NCBI GenBank assembly: GCA_964036045.1 | Contig: OZ038383.1 | Location: 7,084,430 to 7,148,429 of the forward strand | Direction of reading: 5' to 3' | From: Eutreptiella sp. 'Long Island Sound 2002' | Taxonomy: Eukaryota > Euglenozoa > Euglenophyceae > Eutreptiales > Eutreptiaceae | Length of the DNA stretch: 64,000 nt | Notes under the pieces: generated by a model | What the model saw: the letters and a program-made list of their open reading frames with translations, nothing else | Database searches by the model: none | What the model was told of the DNA's origin: nothing | Made by a program: the position numbers and the translations under genes | Shown: positions 1 through 12,248 of the stretch, piece after piece | How the letters are laid out: each line of letters begins with the position of its first letter | How positions within the stretch are numbered: position 1 is the first letter of the stretch

Positions 1-1817
1 AACTGCAACAGGAAGGTAAGTGCACGTGAACAAGCTGAAGGGTGGAGGCGCGGGGTCGTGTGTGTGGTACAAAGTCCAGCCAACTGCCATACAAACGGCC
101 CTTGAGCAGGCGGTTTGCGCACAGGGCACCGTGCTGTGCTCCAACTCCATCCTCCCCCCCCCCTTCGCAGCCCCCATCCCACCTCATACCCCTTCCTTCC
201 CCATCCCAATTCCAGGCCAAGTGCAAGTGCGAGCTGCAGATGGGTCACCAGGAGGGAGAGCTGCGCGACATGGCCGCAAAGGCCAAGGCGGACCAGGCGT
301 TGCTGCAGCAGATGTCTGTCGACAATGACGCTCAGAAAAGCGAAGCGTCTTCTTGGAAAAGGAAGGCCGTTGCCCTTGAGACCGAAAAGGATCGTGCGGA
401 TCTGTCCCTCCGGCACTTGGCCGACGAGATCGCACAGTTGCAAGCGCAGCTGAGAGCCAGTCACACTGACACCGAGGAGGCGTCTGCACAGCGCGACGCG
501 CTGGAACGTCAGCATCGGCAGTTGGCACTCGAAGCGGAGGACGCACGCGCACAGCGCGACGCGCTGGAACGTCAGCACCGGCAGATGGCACTCGAAGCAG
601 AGGACGCACGCGCACAACGCGACGCCTTGGAACGTCAGTGTCGGCAGGTGGCACTTGAAGCCGAGGACGCGCGCTCACAACGCGACGCCTTGGAACGTCA
701 GTATCGGCAGTTGGCGCTTGAAGCAGAGGACGCACGCGCACAGCGCGATGCCCTGGAACGTCAGCAGCGGCAGTTGGCGCTCAAGAACGAGCAGCTGGAG
801 GAAGCCGCCCGCGCATTGCAGCGGCGAGACAGCGCGGGTTCGTTCGGAGGCACAGACCCTCTGTCTGACAGGCGATCTTGGGACTCCTTCGCACGTCAGA
901 AGGACCACGAGTCATCCCTCGGGTTGCCCCCGTTTGCATTGCACGGCACGACGACCGGTGCTGCAAGGCCCGGTCGGGAGCCGGTGGCTGCCAGCCCCGG
1001 AGCGCGCGACGTCCTCGATCGCGACGCCGTGCCCGCCGCCGCCGCGCTGCGCCGGGGGCCGGCTGTCGCGGCGTGGCATGCGGAGCCGACTTCTCTGCAG
1101 CCGAACCTCAGCTCCGAGGACATGGTCACCCTCGAGGCAATGATCCGGTCGTTCAAGTCCATGTCCTCCGACGGATCCCCCACGTCGCAGTCCTCCACCC
1201 CCTCACCCCCTTCATCGGCGCACAGCGGGTCGCTCACTGCGCAGACCTCCGTCCCGCACCTAGGCCTTGCGGCCGCGGCCTCACGGTCCTTCAGCGAGGC
1301 CTCCACTTCGCCATCTCCCTCACCGAAGTCCGCCGCGTACAATGCCGCGCTTTCGGCACTTGGGTCAGCAGCCCTGGGCAATGCGCCGCCCGCGCGCGGT
1401 TGCCGCATGGGCACGGCGCCATCGGGGGCCTCCACGCCGTTTGCAACCGACCAGTCGTTGAGGGAGGTCCCGCAGAGCACTGCGGCCGCGCTTGAGACCG
1501 GCCTCCCGGGCAGCGCGCCGCCCACGCGCGCGGGTCGCATGAGCACAGCGCCGGGGGCCTCTACGCCGTTTGCAACCGAACAAACGTTGAAGGAGGTCGC
1601 GCAGAGCACCGCCGCGCTCGAGAAGAGTCTCATGGCGCTGAACATTGAGAAGGCCCAAGTGGAGGCGGAGCTGGATAAGATGCTGTCGTCCCGGGACCCG
1701 GTGCTGAAGGGCATGCGGGCCCGGCAGCGCAGAGCCGAGCTCGAACAAACGGTGGAGGCGCTGACCCGGGACATCAACGCGCACAAGAGCAATTTGAGAG
1801 CCCTTGGGCAAAGGTGA
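1..1817 (+). CDS. coiled-coil protein, 3' end only (5' exons lie outside the window)
   Basis: The first 15 bases end in a good splice donor (AAG|GTAAGT). The intron runs 16-215 and ends in TTCCAG; the last exon is 216-1817 in phase 0 and ends in TGA. The exon encodes about 533 residues. Its first third is strongly heptad-like and charged, and contains five tandem 21-residue units with the core AQRDALERQ. The middle (about residues 225-440) is Ser/Pro/Ala-rich and probably disordered, with two related segments ending in STPFAT. The C-terminus (from about residue 470) returns to coiled coil. This pattern suits a cytoskeletal, centrosomal or scaffold protein. No catalytic domain is visible and I do not recognise a family. 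The 5' limit of the gene is unknown. Confidence 0.8.
486..800 (+). repeat. 63-bp in-frame tandem repeat, 5 copies
   Basis: Each 63-bp unit encodes 21 residues, exactly three heptads, so gain or loss of a unit preserves both reading frame and coiled-coil register. Units begin near 486, 549, 612, 675 and 738 and differ at a few positions, for example His, Cys, Tyr or Gln after LERQ. Confidence 0.9.
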
Positions 1818-3004
1818 CTCTGAGGGCGCTGTGCCCCTGGGGCTGGGGGTTCACTGCAACAAATTGAGCTGTGACCGGTGAACCCATAACCCTCTCATCC
1901 TTGACCCCCTGCCCCTGAACCTGAACCTGAACCCACGATCCAGACCAGACCAGGACATCTTCGATGCTGCACGTCACGAACTCAGGGAAACATTCGGTAC
2001 TGGAGCAGCCTGGCTCGGTAGATGATGGAGGGATCCCATGCAGCAGAATGGTTGAACAGTGAATGCTTCGCCTGTGCGGGTTTCATGGTCCATTCTGTCT
2101 TCTGACCATCTGACCCGCTGTGCGGACCCTTGCCCACAACTCTACTCTTCTCGACTGTGCATTTCCGCTGGAGTGCCGTACCTTCGACGAACACCGAGTC
2201 GGTGCATTAAGACCCTGACCGCAGCAAACAACTGCGACGGGACGCAAGGAAGTCTCGAGTGATTTGGAAGGGACGTCGTTTGTGTTCCTTGGCATCCGAG
2301 CGGCTCTGTTTTTGTTTTGAAGGCACCGCCGGCACTGGAGCTCATTAGGGGATTAGTAAATGTGGTGATGTGAGTCGCAGAAGTTGGTTGTGCACGCCAC
2401 CGGGTTGGTTTCTCCAGGCACTCCACAGGGGGCAGGGGCCGTTGTGCCTATGAATTTCGCTCAAGGTCACCCCGTCTCCAACGGCCAGTAACCGCTGCGC
2501 ATTCCGTCTTGAGATCTCCACAGGCCTCCCTCTCGTTCGGGCCCAGCAGTCGCCGTTGCCTGTGTTTGCAGATGCCCCAAAGCAGCACGTACTCTGTCTG
2601 AAGGGCGAGCGCTGTACAACGCAGCATTCTGACGTACTCTCGAGCCCTTGGACGTTTGGTATCAGCGCATGTACACGGCTGCCGGATGTTGAGGCCTGAT
2701 AGCCCTTCGTCTGTGGCGGTACTGAGCACTGGAGTTTTGGGACGTTGCCCCAGTTTTCCCCCCAGACACAGCTTTTGCATCCAATGATTCGTGTCTCTCC
2801 AAGAAGGGTCCGAGTGTCTGTCTCACGCCTTGTGACTTCGTCACGATGCCTCTCATTTTCTCACCTGCTGCATGGCCCTGATCCCTCCGTGGCCAAAGAA
2901 TGACGTCCCCAACAGTGTACATAGTAGTGTGCGGCCGCCTCGTCACCCGCCCATGTGCAACGCCACCCGCGAACAGCCTGCAGACGCTTGATGTTGCATC
3001 TTTT
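1818..3004. other. intergenic, no supported gene
   Basis: This stretch is presumed 3' flank of the coiled-coil gene. Two overlapping minus-strand frames (2448-2780 and 2662-3141) look mildly coding-like and could be one frameshifted old reading frame. They have no recognisable domain and I do not call a gene. Confidence 0.4.
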
Positions 3005-3009
3005 GGGGG

Positions 3010-3045
3010 CGCACCGTGCGCTGTGCCCGCGCTGTGCGAAAAGTA
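3010..3045 (+). repeat. 11-bp-period GC-rich motif, locus 1
   Basis: Three consecutive ~11-bp units of the GCGCACCGTGC / GCTGTGCCCGC type are followed by an A-rich stretch. The same arrangement recurs at 3295-3335, 17686-17718, 19324-19358, 19728-19765, 20200-20225 and 39714-39750. Confidence 0.6.
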
Positions 3046-3249
3046 GGCTATTTGGGGCGCGTTTTCACTGATGGCCAAGGTGACTGCGGTAACTACTGTG
3101 TTCCCAGACATAGAACTGCCGCAGCGTTTTACCCAGTCCAAAAACTCAGAAAAATAGCCAAAACAGACTCTATTTCACATAGAAAAACCAGATTGCTGTC
3201 AGTTTTTCTATCTGAATGTGCTGTTTTTGCCCTGTGGACGTCCCCTGTG

Positions 3250-3340
3250 GTGGATAGTTTTCAGGGTGGTCGCAGGAAAGCTTTCGCATTGTTGGGCGCT
3301 CTGCCCGCGCTGTGCGCGTGCTGTGCAATAAGGCCCCTTT
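3250..3340 (+). repeat. dispersed repeat carrying the 11-bp-period motif, locus 2
   Basis: The stretch reads TTTTCAGGGTGGTC, then GGAAAG, then GGGCGCT and the GC-rich 11-bp units. It matches 20165-20240 in order and spacing, so the motif travels with at least 40 bp of flanking sequence. Confidence 0.55.
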
Positions 3341-4700
3341 TGTCACTTGCTTGTTGCCATTCCCTTTTAGCCCCCCCCCCCCCCTCCCTCTCCCAAGACC
3401 ACCAAACCCTGCCGCACGCCTTCATTTGCCCTGCACGCAGCACTGCACCACCTTGTCTAGCAGCAGTAGCTGCGGGTGGATTCTCTCGAGGCGCTTCTAC
3501 GAAGGATCCATGTATAATACAGGGATCGGACAGGGACAATGTGATGCACAGAGTTGGTGATGAGGCTCAGCATGTGTGGAGGGCCAGATGCCCACGTGAT
3601 GACTGTCGTCAAAGCCATGGCTACCAGGACGGCCCCGTGTGGCCGTCTGACCGTCGCCTTTTCTGGCTGCTTGTGGTCAAGGATGGAAGAGGACACGTAT
3701 GCGAGCGGAGTGTAGTGGAGAACAAGGGGTGGGTCATGCCTGTGAATGATATTTCTAACAACTTGTTCCAGCCATTGCTGATATTGCTATATGCGGCATA
3801 CCCAGGGGGGGGGGATCTACGGGGAGGCACGCCATGAGAGGTTCGCATACCCCCCCCCCGTTTTTCGGCAGCTGGTTTTAATTCCATTTAAAGCATGGTG
3901 TTTTCGCCACATGGCTGTACATGGTGGCTCAAATTACTACCGAGATGGCCCCATGATGGAGGGACAAGAAGTTGTGTAGGCATGACCGTCAAATGAGGAG
4001 ACACTCATGTTCGCACCTTTGCGGTCACCAACAACGACACACACAACCAAAAACATGTACGCCACAAACGGATTAATAGCCGCCCTCTTTTTTATTTTTC
4101 AGGATTTCTGCGCCAAACCTCATGGCGTCCCATCTCGCAGGTTTGCCCCCCCCCCCTCGGCATACGTGTAACGTGCATCACTGGTCGGCATGGGGCTGCC
4201 ACTATTATTGAGCCTTGCCTATCAGTTGGGACCTTGGCACCACCAACAGCAGCATCTCACCACATTGACCACATTCAAGGTATCACAATTTCGGAGCGTC
4301 CAGAGGTGCTCCCTCATCTTACCACAGGTTGTGCGGGCTTGTCTAACCCTGGGATCCCGGTGTGACTGTTTCGCCTATGCTATGAGTTTGGCCTATGCTT
4401 CTGCAAGGTGAACGGATTCCTACATAAATTATACCACATCCTGCCATTGTTGAATGTTAATTTGGTGCACCAACGCCTCTAGACCTCTGTTCTTCACGAA
4501 AGGTGTACATGGTGCTCAGATATACTGGCAGCATCGCCGAGAGGGGGGGGGGGTGGCTGCTGCTTGCCACGGAGATGCAGTCCCTCCTCTTTAACCAAAG
4601 CAGAAGGCTGGGATTCCCTACAATGCTTTGCACGGTGAGCTGGAGTCTGCTGGCGGGAAAATTTTTTGCACATTGATTGGTTAACGCCATCAGAAGATAG
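3341..4700. other. intergenic, no supported gene
   Basis: Holds poly(C)/poly(G) runs near 3370, 3807, 3851, 4147 and 4543 and A/T-rich stretches. Some of these runs are probably ends of small inverted-repeat elements like those mapped elsewhere, but I could not pair them here. No gene is supported. Confidence 0.4.
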
Positions 4701-4713
4701 GAGTAGAGAGACA

Positions 4714-5014
4714 GTGTGTGTGTGTGTGTGTGTGTGATGGCGTTAACAAATCAATGTCCACAATCTTTGTCTTACTAGCTTTATTTCTTGACAGGTCACT
4801 TCAGCACATTACCCTGACCCTGCGGTACACCTGTGGCGCGTAGAAGGCGTTTTCAAGAGCAATTTAGATGAGAGCAAAAATCATGGTGAATGGTGCAATA
4901 GTGGCACACACACACACACGCCAGAGACAGCCTGTCTCCTTAAAGCTGGCGCCTCAGGCGACCGCTGGGGGCCATGGACCCGGGCCTCCCTCTTTAATAT
5001 TGTTCTGATAAGAG

Positions 5015-5048
<34 letters not shown>

Positions 5049-5073
5049 ACACACACACACACACACACACACA

Positions 5074-5117
<44 letters not shown>

Positions 5118-5203
5118 GCTGCAGAGAGGTGATGTATGATAGCGAACGCTTTGGATATTGTTGAAAAGATCGGGCGTCTCACACATACACACACACACAC
5201 ACA
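4714..5203. repeat. (TG/CA)n microsatellite cluster
   Basis: A (TG)11 tract lies near 4715. Long (CA)n tracts broken by single GA steps lie at 5014-5116, with another at 5183-5203. A (CCCA)n stretch follows at 5310-5333. Open frames here are low-complexity Val/Cys or Thr/His artefacts. Confidence 0.95.
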
Positions 5204-5339
5204 CGAAGCAACACTCTGGTGTTGTTTCCGCAAAATTTAGAACCATGGATTTTGTGGTCTTGGTTGGAATCCGGGGGCGGGCACAGGGGAGGACTGTGGC
5301 TGGACGCCCCCACCCACCCACCCACCCACCCACAGTGTC

Positions 5340-6230
5340 GCTGCCGGACCAATTTCTGGACTGGGCCTGGCCGCATTTTTTCCCCATGACACATGGCACA
5401 CTGTGATCAGCGCAACCAGGCGATCATTTTGAGTCAAATATCTTTTGGAACCCCCACCACCTTTTGTGCCGATGATGTTGGTTCCTTTGCTGTTGTTTGC
5501 ACAAGGGGGTTCGGGGAGGTAGACTGCTTCTGTTGCCCCCTGGCAGACCGAAGGGGAGTGGGGACAGGCTCTTTCAGGGCGGCAGTAAGGTGCCCCTCCC
5601 TGTGGCCAACAGGGGGGTTCCCTTGTGAAGGGATGGTGACACTTGATCTGTGTTACAGATGGCCAAAGCGGCGGTTTTGGATCGATGGCCGATGGTGTTG
5701 CGCCACCTTGTGGAACACCCCTGTCACATTGAAAAGGTGTATCTCTGCCCTCCAGGTGGGTAGTTGGGCCTCAGCATTCCACTGGCAAAACGGCTCTTGC
5801 AGAAGGTAGAGTGGGGGTGCACAAGGCTCACATACGTCACAAATGAACAATCAGTCCCAAGTGCGCCGAAGCCAAAGTTGGTTGGGTCGTCTTGCCCGTG
5901 CTGCACTACTGACTCGCAATGTCGGCCCTGTGTGCAGGTGTTGTTTCTTGGTGTCTTTCAGAAAAACGACACCCTCATCATTACTTGCTGGATCCCGTGT
6001 CACGTACATGCGCATATGTGTTTGCATCTAGGGAATTGGTCCATGCACCAACGACCCGTAGGCGTCCTCGTTGTCTACCACATTGATAGGTGCTACTTTT
6101 GTATTGACTATCCCGAGTTGAACCCCGGATTTACCGAGTTGACCAAGAGTGCGCCGCAAACCGTCCCTACAAAGCACGCTACATAGTCGAAATAGCTGAA
6201 TTCAACATCCATGTGTGTTGCTTATGTATG
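5340..6230. other. intergenic, no supported gene
   Basis: There is a coding-like plus frame around 5900-6020 containing the motif LIITCW. A similar peptide (FIITRW) occurs at about 12800. The two may be decayed copies of one mobile-element protein. No domain was recognised. Confidence 0.3.
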
Positions 6231-6232
6231 AA

Positions 6233-6355
6233 CTAATAAACAATCTTTTCCCCACAAGTGTGGGCATCAATACATTCATCACAATAATGCTCCGGGCACT
6301 CAACACAACCCGTGATGGTGGAGCGCTTCTGACAACACAAGGCACACACATCTTC
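6233..6355 (-). pseudogene. C-terminal Cys-rich zinc finger of a piggyBac-like transposase (remnant)
   Basis: The minus-strand frame ends in CALCCQKR...CVECPEHYCDECID..H.CG followed by a stop. The spacing of Cys/His pairs next to the C-terminus resembles the terminal zinc-binding module of piggyBac transposases. A second copy with the same spacing lies at 51842-52015. Upstream coding sequence is cut off by a small TA-flanked element at 6500-6599, so only a remnant is present. The family assignment is by motif spacing and is tentative. Confidence 0.45.
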
Positions 6356-6499
6356 CTCATCCTCTCCCTTGCATGATTGTTGTCGGGCCGTCAAAGGTCC
6401 ATTCTCTTTTCCAATGAATGGCACAATGACACAAACCCAGCCTTTATAAGCGATGTTCAGGGGGCCAAGGGGCAAATCCATACGATGTTGCCCAGCATA

Positions 6500-6599
6500 C
6501 CCCCCCCCCCCTGTATAAGCTACGCCCTTGTCCAAGCTACAGTGCGCATAGGGACCGTATTAATTTGGGATTTTGGCGTAGCTTATACAAGGGGGGGGG
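6500..6599. mobile_element. 100-bp poly(C)-ended inverted-repeat element, TA-flanked (group A)
   Basis: TA (6498-6499) is followed by a C-run and TGTATAAGCTACGCC. The right end is GGCGTAGCTTATACAA plus a G-run, then TA (6600-6601). The centre contains CTTGTCCAAGCTACAG and a GGGACCGTATTAATTTGG block that also occurs in the elements at 21270 and 58798. It is far too short to code and is therefore a MITE. The TA flanks suggest a TA target duplication. Confidence 0.85.
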
Positions 6600-7019
6600 T
6601 ATCAACGGCAACCGATACCGTGTAAACATGCAAAGCATACTCAGGATTCCACAAATCGGCACCCTATATGCCACCAATGGAACCGATGGGCATGGAGCCC
6701 ATGAAAGGTGTCATAAAGAATGGGGACAATGGTTGACCAAGGTGAAGGCACTTGAGTTCACCCAGGATACTATCGGGCATCAAAAAGTGACGGAGAAATT
6801 GTCTGCATCCAGGATTGAGTACCAAACCTCTAGAATGATGCAGGAGGCACATAACATGCACAACAATGGGTGCCAAAGTGTTCTCAGAGACCGGCACTAT
6901 GATGGTATTTGGTATAGGAGGGTTGGTAAATGGCTGCATCATATGGAAAAAACAACCAGGAGTGGCTGCATGAGGTGGACTTATCATATCATATCTTGGG
7001 TCTACGGCACGCACTTCTC

Positions 7020-7470
7020 ACGGGGGCCGATCTTGGTCAGGACCCGACCCCAAAGGGGGGACCCCAAAGGGGGGGGGGTTTGTGGGCGCCAGAGGCGCCG
7101 GAGATTTTGTTTTAGGCATACGGTAGGGGGAAATATTTTTGTCCGACCCTATGTGTCTGTACTCAAAATACTCAGAATTTTATGGAGAATTCAAAAATGG
7201 CTGAAAAGTACAAAAAAGGATTTTGACCCCGACCCAGCCTCCGGGTTGGACCTTGGCTGATGGGTGCCTGAGTTGATGGACAATTTTTTTTTAAAAATTC
7301 TTTTACCTCACTTGTGCATATTCAAAATGATCAATGTGTCATGGGGATCATTTTGAGGTATGTATGTTGGGGTACCCACCGACCCCCCCTCCCCCCCGGG
7401 GAGCCCGGCGGCTAACCGCCTGACCCGCCGACCCCCAAGGTTTGGGTCAACTAGGGGGGGGGGGGGGGGC
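7020..7470 (+). repeat. dispersed ~400-bp repeat, copy 1
   Basis: Includes a GGCGCC-AGA-GGCGCC hairpin at 7085-7099 and the blocks ATGGAGAATTCAAAAATGGCTG (from about 7180) and GGGGATCATTTTGAGGTA (about 7341-7358). The blocks recur in order at 19480-19715 and, inverted, at 60640-60960. G- and C-runs bound it on both sides. A plus frame through 6565-7260 crosses the neighbouring element and is not credible as a gene. Confidence 0.6.
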
Positions 7471-9756
7471 TACAGCCCCCAAAAATGTCGCACACCCCTC
7501 GGGGTCACACATTGGCGGGCGGCGGCCCCCGTGGCACTTCTACAAAAGGGCTTGCAACGGCGTGAGGAAGCACCACACAACACGGCCTACTCACCGCCAC
7601 AGACCAAACGGACGTGTACCACTAGGAGGATAACAGGGCGAATCGGAGTGTCACCAGACTCACCCATGCACGTCCCTGGAGCAAAGAAAACTTGTTAAAG
7701 GTGAGAAGACAAGCGCCAAACATGAGTCGTGGCGACCCCCAAGTCGCTTTGCAGGTATACTCAAGGTAGGAATATAAGGTGCTCCTTCTTTGTCATCCTT
7801 GATCCCTGTCCTTGACGGGGTAAGAAGCTATGGTATGTTCTGAGAGTGTACTTAGATCCCGAGATTGACTTGTATTGCTGCAGAACTATTGCAGAACTAT
7901 TGCAGCTTCGTCAAAAAAAAAATAAAGAATGGGGACAATGGTTGAAAAAATTCAACTTGTTAGCCCAGCGAATTTTTTGTACAACATAGTTACAATATTG
8001 GCAAACACAGGCAACGCTTTGACGCCAAGCCGCCTCTGAACACCCTTTGGTGCCCGACATGAAAGCACCGGTTTCTGCGGGTGGGGTGTATTTCATCAAC
8101 AAAAACGAAACAATCACTGCTACCTTGTCGGGGTCCCCATGGTGGGGAGAGACCAATATCGCTACACAACCCCTGCCTTCTCGGGGTGCCCATGGTGGGG
8201 AGAAATCAATATGGCTACATAACAAGGGGGGTAGGGGGGATGCAAGTTGAGACTGCAAAAAATGTGATGAAAAAAATGCAAATAAATGCAAATAATTGAA
8301 ACCCCACAAACAATGTAGACATTGAGCAACGCCAGAAGATTTTGTCCACAACAAAGGATGCTGAAGGTCGTTCATGTCAGTATCACACTGGATTGAACTT
8401 GCCCTCAACATCTCCATTAAAATTGAGCATATTTGTTATGCGCCTACTTGCATTGGGCAACCCATGGCGGTATTTTGTATCCATGTTACCTGCCAAACTG
8501 AAGCTGTGTTTGGCCCCTGCGCAAGTTGCAGGAACATGAATCAAGAAAAGGGCAAGTTTTGCAAGCTCACCGCCCCGGTTGGCCGAAGAAGCAGCCAAAG
8601 CGGTTGGGGTGAAAATGGCATTATCTTCACCCTGCAATATTGATGCCACTCAGTCCGAAAAGGCTCATTGTCCATGGGAAAGTGCAAGTGAGTGAATTTT
8701 TGCATGTCATGTTGCATATCACCCAGGTTGGTTGGATTTAGAATGCGGAGGTGCTTGTAGAATTGCCTCGAACTTCAAAAGTACTAGAAGGATACTACCG
8801 TGCCCTCGATGCGGGTGTGGTTTTGGTGCCATAATTCAGTTTCACCTTTTGTTCTCTGGTTCTTCCAAATCAGGCTCACTTTCCCCCTCACCATCAGTCA
8901 GCTCAGGGGTGTCGTCAATATCAGCAGTAGCATCATGGTAAACATCTGTCCATGGTTTGCCACAAAACAAGAAAACTGAAGGCAAAACAGATGCAAAAAA
9001 AATGCAAAAAAAAATGCAAAAAAGGACCGCATCCTTGAGATGCAAAAAGATGCAAAAAAAAATGCATTTGCACCCCCCCCTCCACAGGTGAGGGGGAATA
9101 AGGATAGCAATCCTCCACCCCAAATGTTGAATCCCCTCACGTCGTATCTGGCCCCCCTATGCCTCTCGCGCGTTTGATTCCTGTTCTACCTTGTTGTGGG
9201 CCAGATGCCGGCTTTCCTACAGGACCCCCCCCCAAGGGGGGGGGTCCACTGCCACTGCCTTGCCAGGAGATGGCCCTGGTCCACCAGAACCAGAACGAGA
9301 ACCCCCCCTCCCTTCCAAGGGCCAATAAAGGCCATCAGGTGCAGACAATTGTATGGTAGCACACGTGTATCATACCTGTGATCATGCGGAACTGCCAGAC
9401 ATTGCTGCATATGCATACCAGGACGTGCATGTGTAGAGCGCTTTGAGACCTGCTTGTGCCCCCCCAAGGGCCCCAAGGGCAGTTTTATACTCCCATGAAC
9501 GTAAACATTGCCACAAATACGGTCAATGCAACAAGAGCTATTTGCCAAAAACAATGCTATACAGCAGAGGCTCAGCAGCTTGAAAACCCATGGAACGTGC
9601 AGCACATGGCGCAATCACTAACAACATATCATCATCAACGGACTGCGGGTGAAGGGTCATCTTTCTTCTCTTTACCAATGACAAACTTTAGATGTATCGC
9701 TGGATGACTTGAAACTTTGCTGTGTGGCTGCCCTCTCCATGGCGGTGTGCGCATTT
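7471..9756. other. intergenic, repeats only
   Basis: Contains a ~50-bp duplication built around CCCATGGTGGGGAGA (8126-8225), repeated AATGCAAAAAA motifs (8255-8300 and 8990-9065), and a CCCCCCCCC-AA-GGGGGGGGG palindrome near 9227-9247. A block AAAGAATGGGGACAATGG occurs at both about 6716 and 7923. No gene is supported. Confidence 0.5.
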
Positions 9757-10294
9757 TCCCCCTTGTCCGAGCAACGCCTATGTCCAAGCAACACTGGGCA
9801 TATTGCTGTCCCAAAACCAGCCCCAAAACCTGCACCCCAACCTCCGACAAAGGGTGAGGCGCAGGGCAAGAAAATGAAGCACGTCCAGCAGTTCACGATG
9901 TGTTATAGCTTGACCAAGAAGGGCTTCATTTCTGAGCCTGTGAAACCGTAATGTTCGAAGTTTTCAAACTTTGTGTGCCAGTTTTTGCTTCCCAATGATC
10001 ACTGCTCATGAGTGTTATGTTGCATGTGCCAAACCTTTGCTTGTGTACCACCATCTCCGCTTCAAACCCCCCTGAGGATGGTCAACACGTGTACCACGCA
10101 AGTTCGGCGCGTAAGCAACGCCCTTGTCCAAGCGACACTGGGTGTAGCCGCGTGTGCTGGACACGAGAACAGTGATTTCCTGCCGGTGGGATACCGGGGG
10201 TGACGGCCATCATCGGATTATGGCTAAGCAACACTAGGCGTTGGTTCCGTCGATTTCTGGTCATTTACCGTTGCTTGGACAAGGGGGGGGGGGG
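9757..10294. mobile_element. ~540-bp poly(C/G)-ended inverted-repeat element (group B), left end degraded
   Basis: The right end is CGTTGCTTGGACAA plus 12 G, then TA at 10295-10296. The proposed left end at 9757 is CCCCCTTGTCCGAGCAACG, its near reverse complement, but its C-run is short and there is no flanking TA. Internal copies of TTGTCCAAGC occur near 9782 and 10123. It carries the Lys/Pro-rich peptide tail annotated at 9811-9951. Confidence 0.55.
9811..9951 (+). pseudogene. Lys/Pro-rich C-terminal coding remnant, copy 1
   Basis: The frame encodes a KPAPKPAPQPP stretch, then a tail with HVQQF...KKGFISEPVKP and a TAA stop. The same architecture (Pro/Lys-rich linker, H-x-Q-x-F, then KKGF/KKKF near the stop) is found at 44498-44659 and 11430-11634. 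No ATG lies close upstream in frame. Probably the 3' end of a coding region of the parent element. Confidence 0.4.
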
Positions 10295-10296
10295 TA

Positions 10297-11708
10297 GGCG
10301 AAGCGTGCCTGGACGAGATGCGTCAAGGATCCACCTACATACCTGAGTACAGGTGTGCTGAGGACAGCCCACCGGACCTGTCTGTGCATGTTGAGCTGAG
10401 AAGCGTGTGGGCACCCTTGTCGGTTGGTGAATGGCTATGAAGCGGCGTGTTGGGGTGGCCCATACAAACCTGCGCACTCCAAACGAAGTTGTATTTGCCC
10501 TGACACCACCCCAGATGCTTCATCTTGGCCGCTTGGAGGCAGCCCAAATGATGTTTTTGGGTCAGCCCCACAGGTCTTGACCAAAGGGCTAAAGTGGTAA
10601 GGGTGTGGAGGGGTGTGTTCCGCAAGCGGTAGCAGAGTGTAACGCACCAAATACGATGTGCAACCAGAGCAACGACGACGGAGCTTGCACCGCAATGTGC
10701 CTCCCAGGGCAGAAGCCCGCAACAGCGCCGACGAACAGACCGACGTCAGGAACCATCATACAGCCATTTGGCCATCAGTCACTATCATGATCTGGACCGC
10801 CACGGGATGAGGGACATCGCAGGTCGGAGAGCCAAGCTGGCTAAAGGAGGCCCCAGGAACTACCGCATGAGGCTTGCACAGCTCAGCCCCACACACCCAA
10901 CACACGAAACATGCTTCAAACAAATGAAATGGCCTTGGCCACTCGCTGCCCTGCAGATTTGCAACCCGGCCCTGTAGGCCCGCACCGACCTGAAGAGTAT
11001 GTGCAGGCTGGGGCATCCCCAATCTCTGTCCTCAGCAGCACAGATAAAGTGTGGTCAACGGCAGCGTCATGCCCTACACAAAACGATTTCTCTCAACTCT
11101 CAACTTCTCACATTTCACAATCCAAACCTCGTCCTTGTCTCAACGCCCACTCTCCACCGCTTGTGGCTCCGCGTTTGCAGACGTTGGTATCATGACCGGC
11201 ACGGGATTTTTCACCCGTTACCCGTGGGCAGGGGGCTATTTCATTGCCCCCGTTGCCTTTTTCGGTGCTCAAGGTTACGCTGCTTCACTGGTGCCCTCCG
11301 CTCTGCCGCTGTTGGGGGCCATGTTGCGTGTGCCGCCGGACCGGTCCATTGGTGTCCCACTGATGCAGCTGCTGCAGGCGGGCATGTGGAATTTCCACTT
11401 CGGCCGCAGGTATTGCCCCTCGTTGCGCTGTGCCCACCAAGCGCAAAACGTAGGCCGGCCAAGCCAGCTGCCAAAAGCGCTACAACACAGGCTGCACACT
11501 CTTCTGCTTCATCATCCAACCCCCAACCCGTCCCCAAATTGCCCACCGAACATGTCCAAGAGTTCAAGGTTGTCTGGACTCGGAAAAAGAAGTTTCATAC
11601 AGTGCCGGAGGCAAGGGCACCAGCACGAAAGTAACATTATGTTTCAATGGGATTGAGGATACCCGCATTTTACATGCACCGTTGGGTTCACAACGTGCTA
11701 CCCGTGTG
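10297..11708. other. intergenic with a third Lys/Pro-rich coding tail
   Basis: The plus frame ending at 11634 has a Pro/Ala/Lys-rich stretch, then HVQEF and RKKKF close to the stop, resembling the tails at 9811 and 44498. The rest of the frame is not recognisable. No poly(C)-ended element boundaries are evident around this copy. Confidence 0.35.
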
Positions 11709-12248
11709 CAGGGCTCAGAAGTACCCAGTTTGGGTACGTTTAGCGGAACTCTATCCGGGAAATGGGCCAAGGTAGGAAAAATGGGGGAAAATGGGGGTAA
11801 ATGAGGGAAATTCAGATTGCTTGGTGGAAAAATGGGAAATTTAGGGGCTGAAAAGGCCAAAAATCAAGGTTTAGGTTGGCAACAAGGCTGTGGGGGGGGG
11901 GGCGCATTGGTGAAAGCTCCCAAGGAAAAATGGGGGAAAATGGGGAAAGCTCCCGAGGAAAAATGGGGGAAAATGGGGGGAAATGGGGAAAAATGGGGGA
12001 AAATGGGGGAAAATGGGGGGGAAATGGGGAGGAAATGGGGAGGAAATGGGGGGAAAGGGGACCGGTTGCACCACCCAAGTTTCCTTATTTTCCCCCATTT
12101 CCCCCCATTTTTCCCCATTTCCCCCCCATTTTCCCCCATTTTCCCCCATTTTCCCCCATTTTCCCCCATTTTTCCTTGCCATGGGTACATTGTGGGTACG
12201 TTAGTGGGTACAGTACCCACCACCGGAGCCGGGTACTTCTGAGCCCTG
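11709..12248. mobile_element. 540-bp fold-back MITE with AAAATGGGGG arms, copy 1
   Basis: The perfect 18-bp terminal inverted repeat is CAGGGCTCAGAAGTACCC, with its complement at 12231-12248. The left arm holds about ten AAAATGGGGG-like units and the right arm CCCCCATTTT units, so the element folds into one long imperfect hairpin. Subterminal TGGGTACGTT boxes occur in both arms. The flanks CGTGTG and TGTGTG match at five of six bases, consistent with a 6-bp target duplication. It is non-coding; open frames are low-complexity. Confidence 0.85.

Noticed and set aside
4881-5399. Cys/Val-rich ORFs
   Set aside because: Direct translation of (CA/TG)n microsatellites.
6565-7260. 231-codon ORF
   Set aside because: It starts inside a MITE and reads into a dispersed repeat; no domain is visible, and the opposite strand is open over part of the same span.
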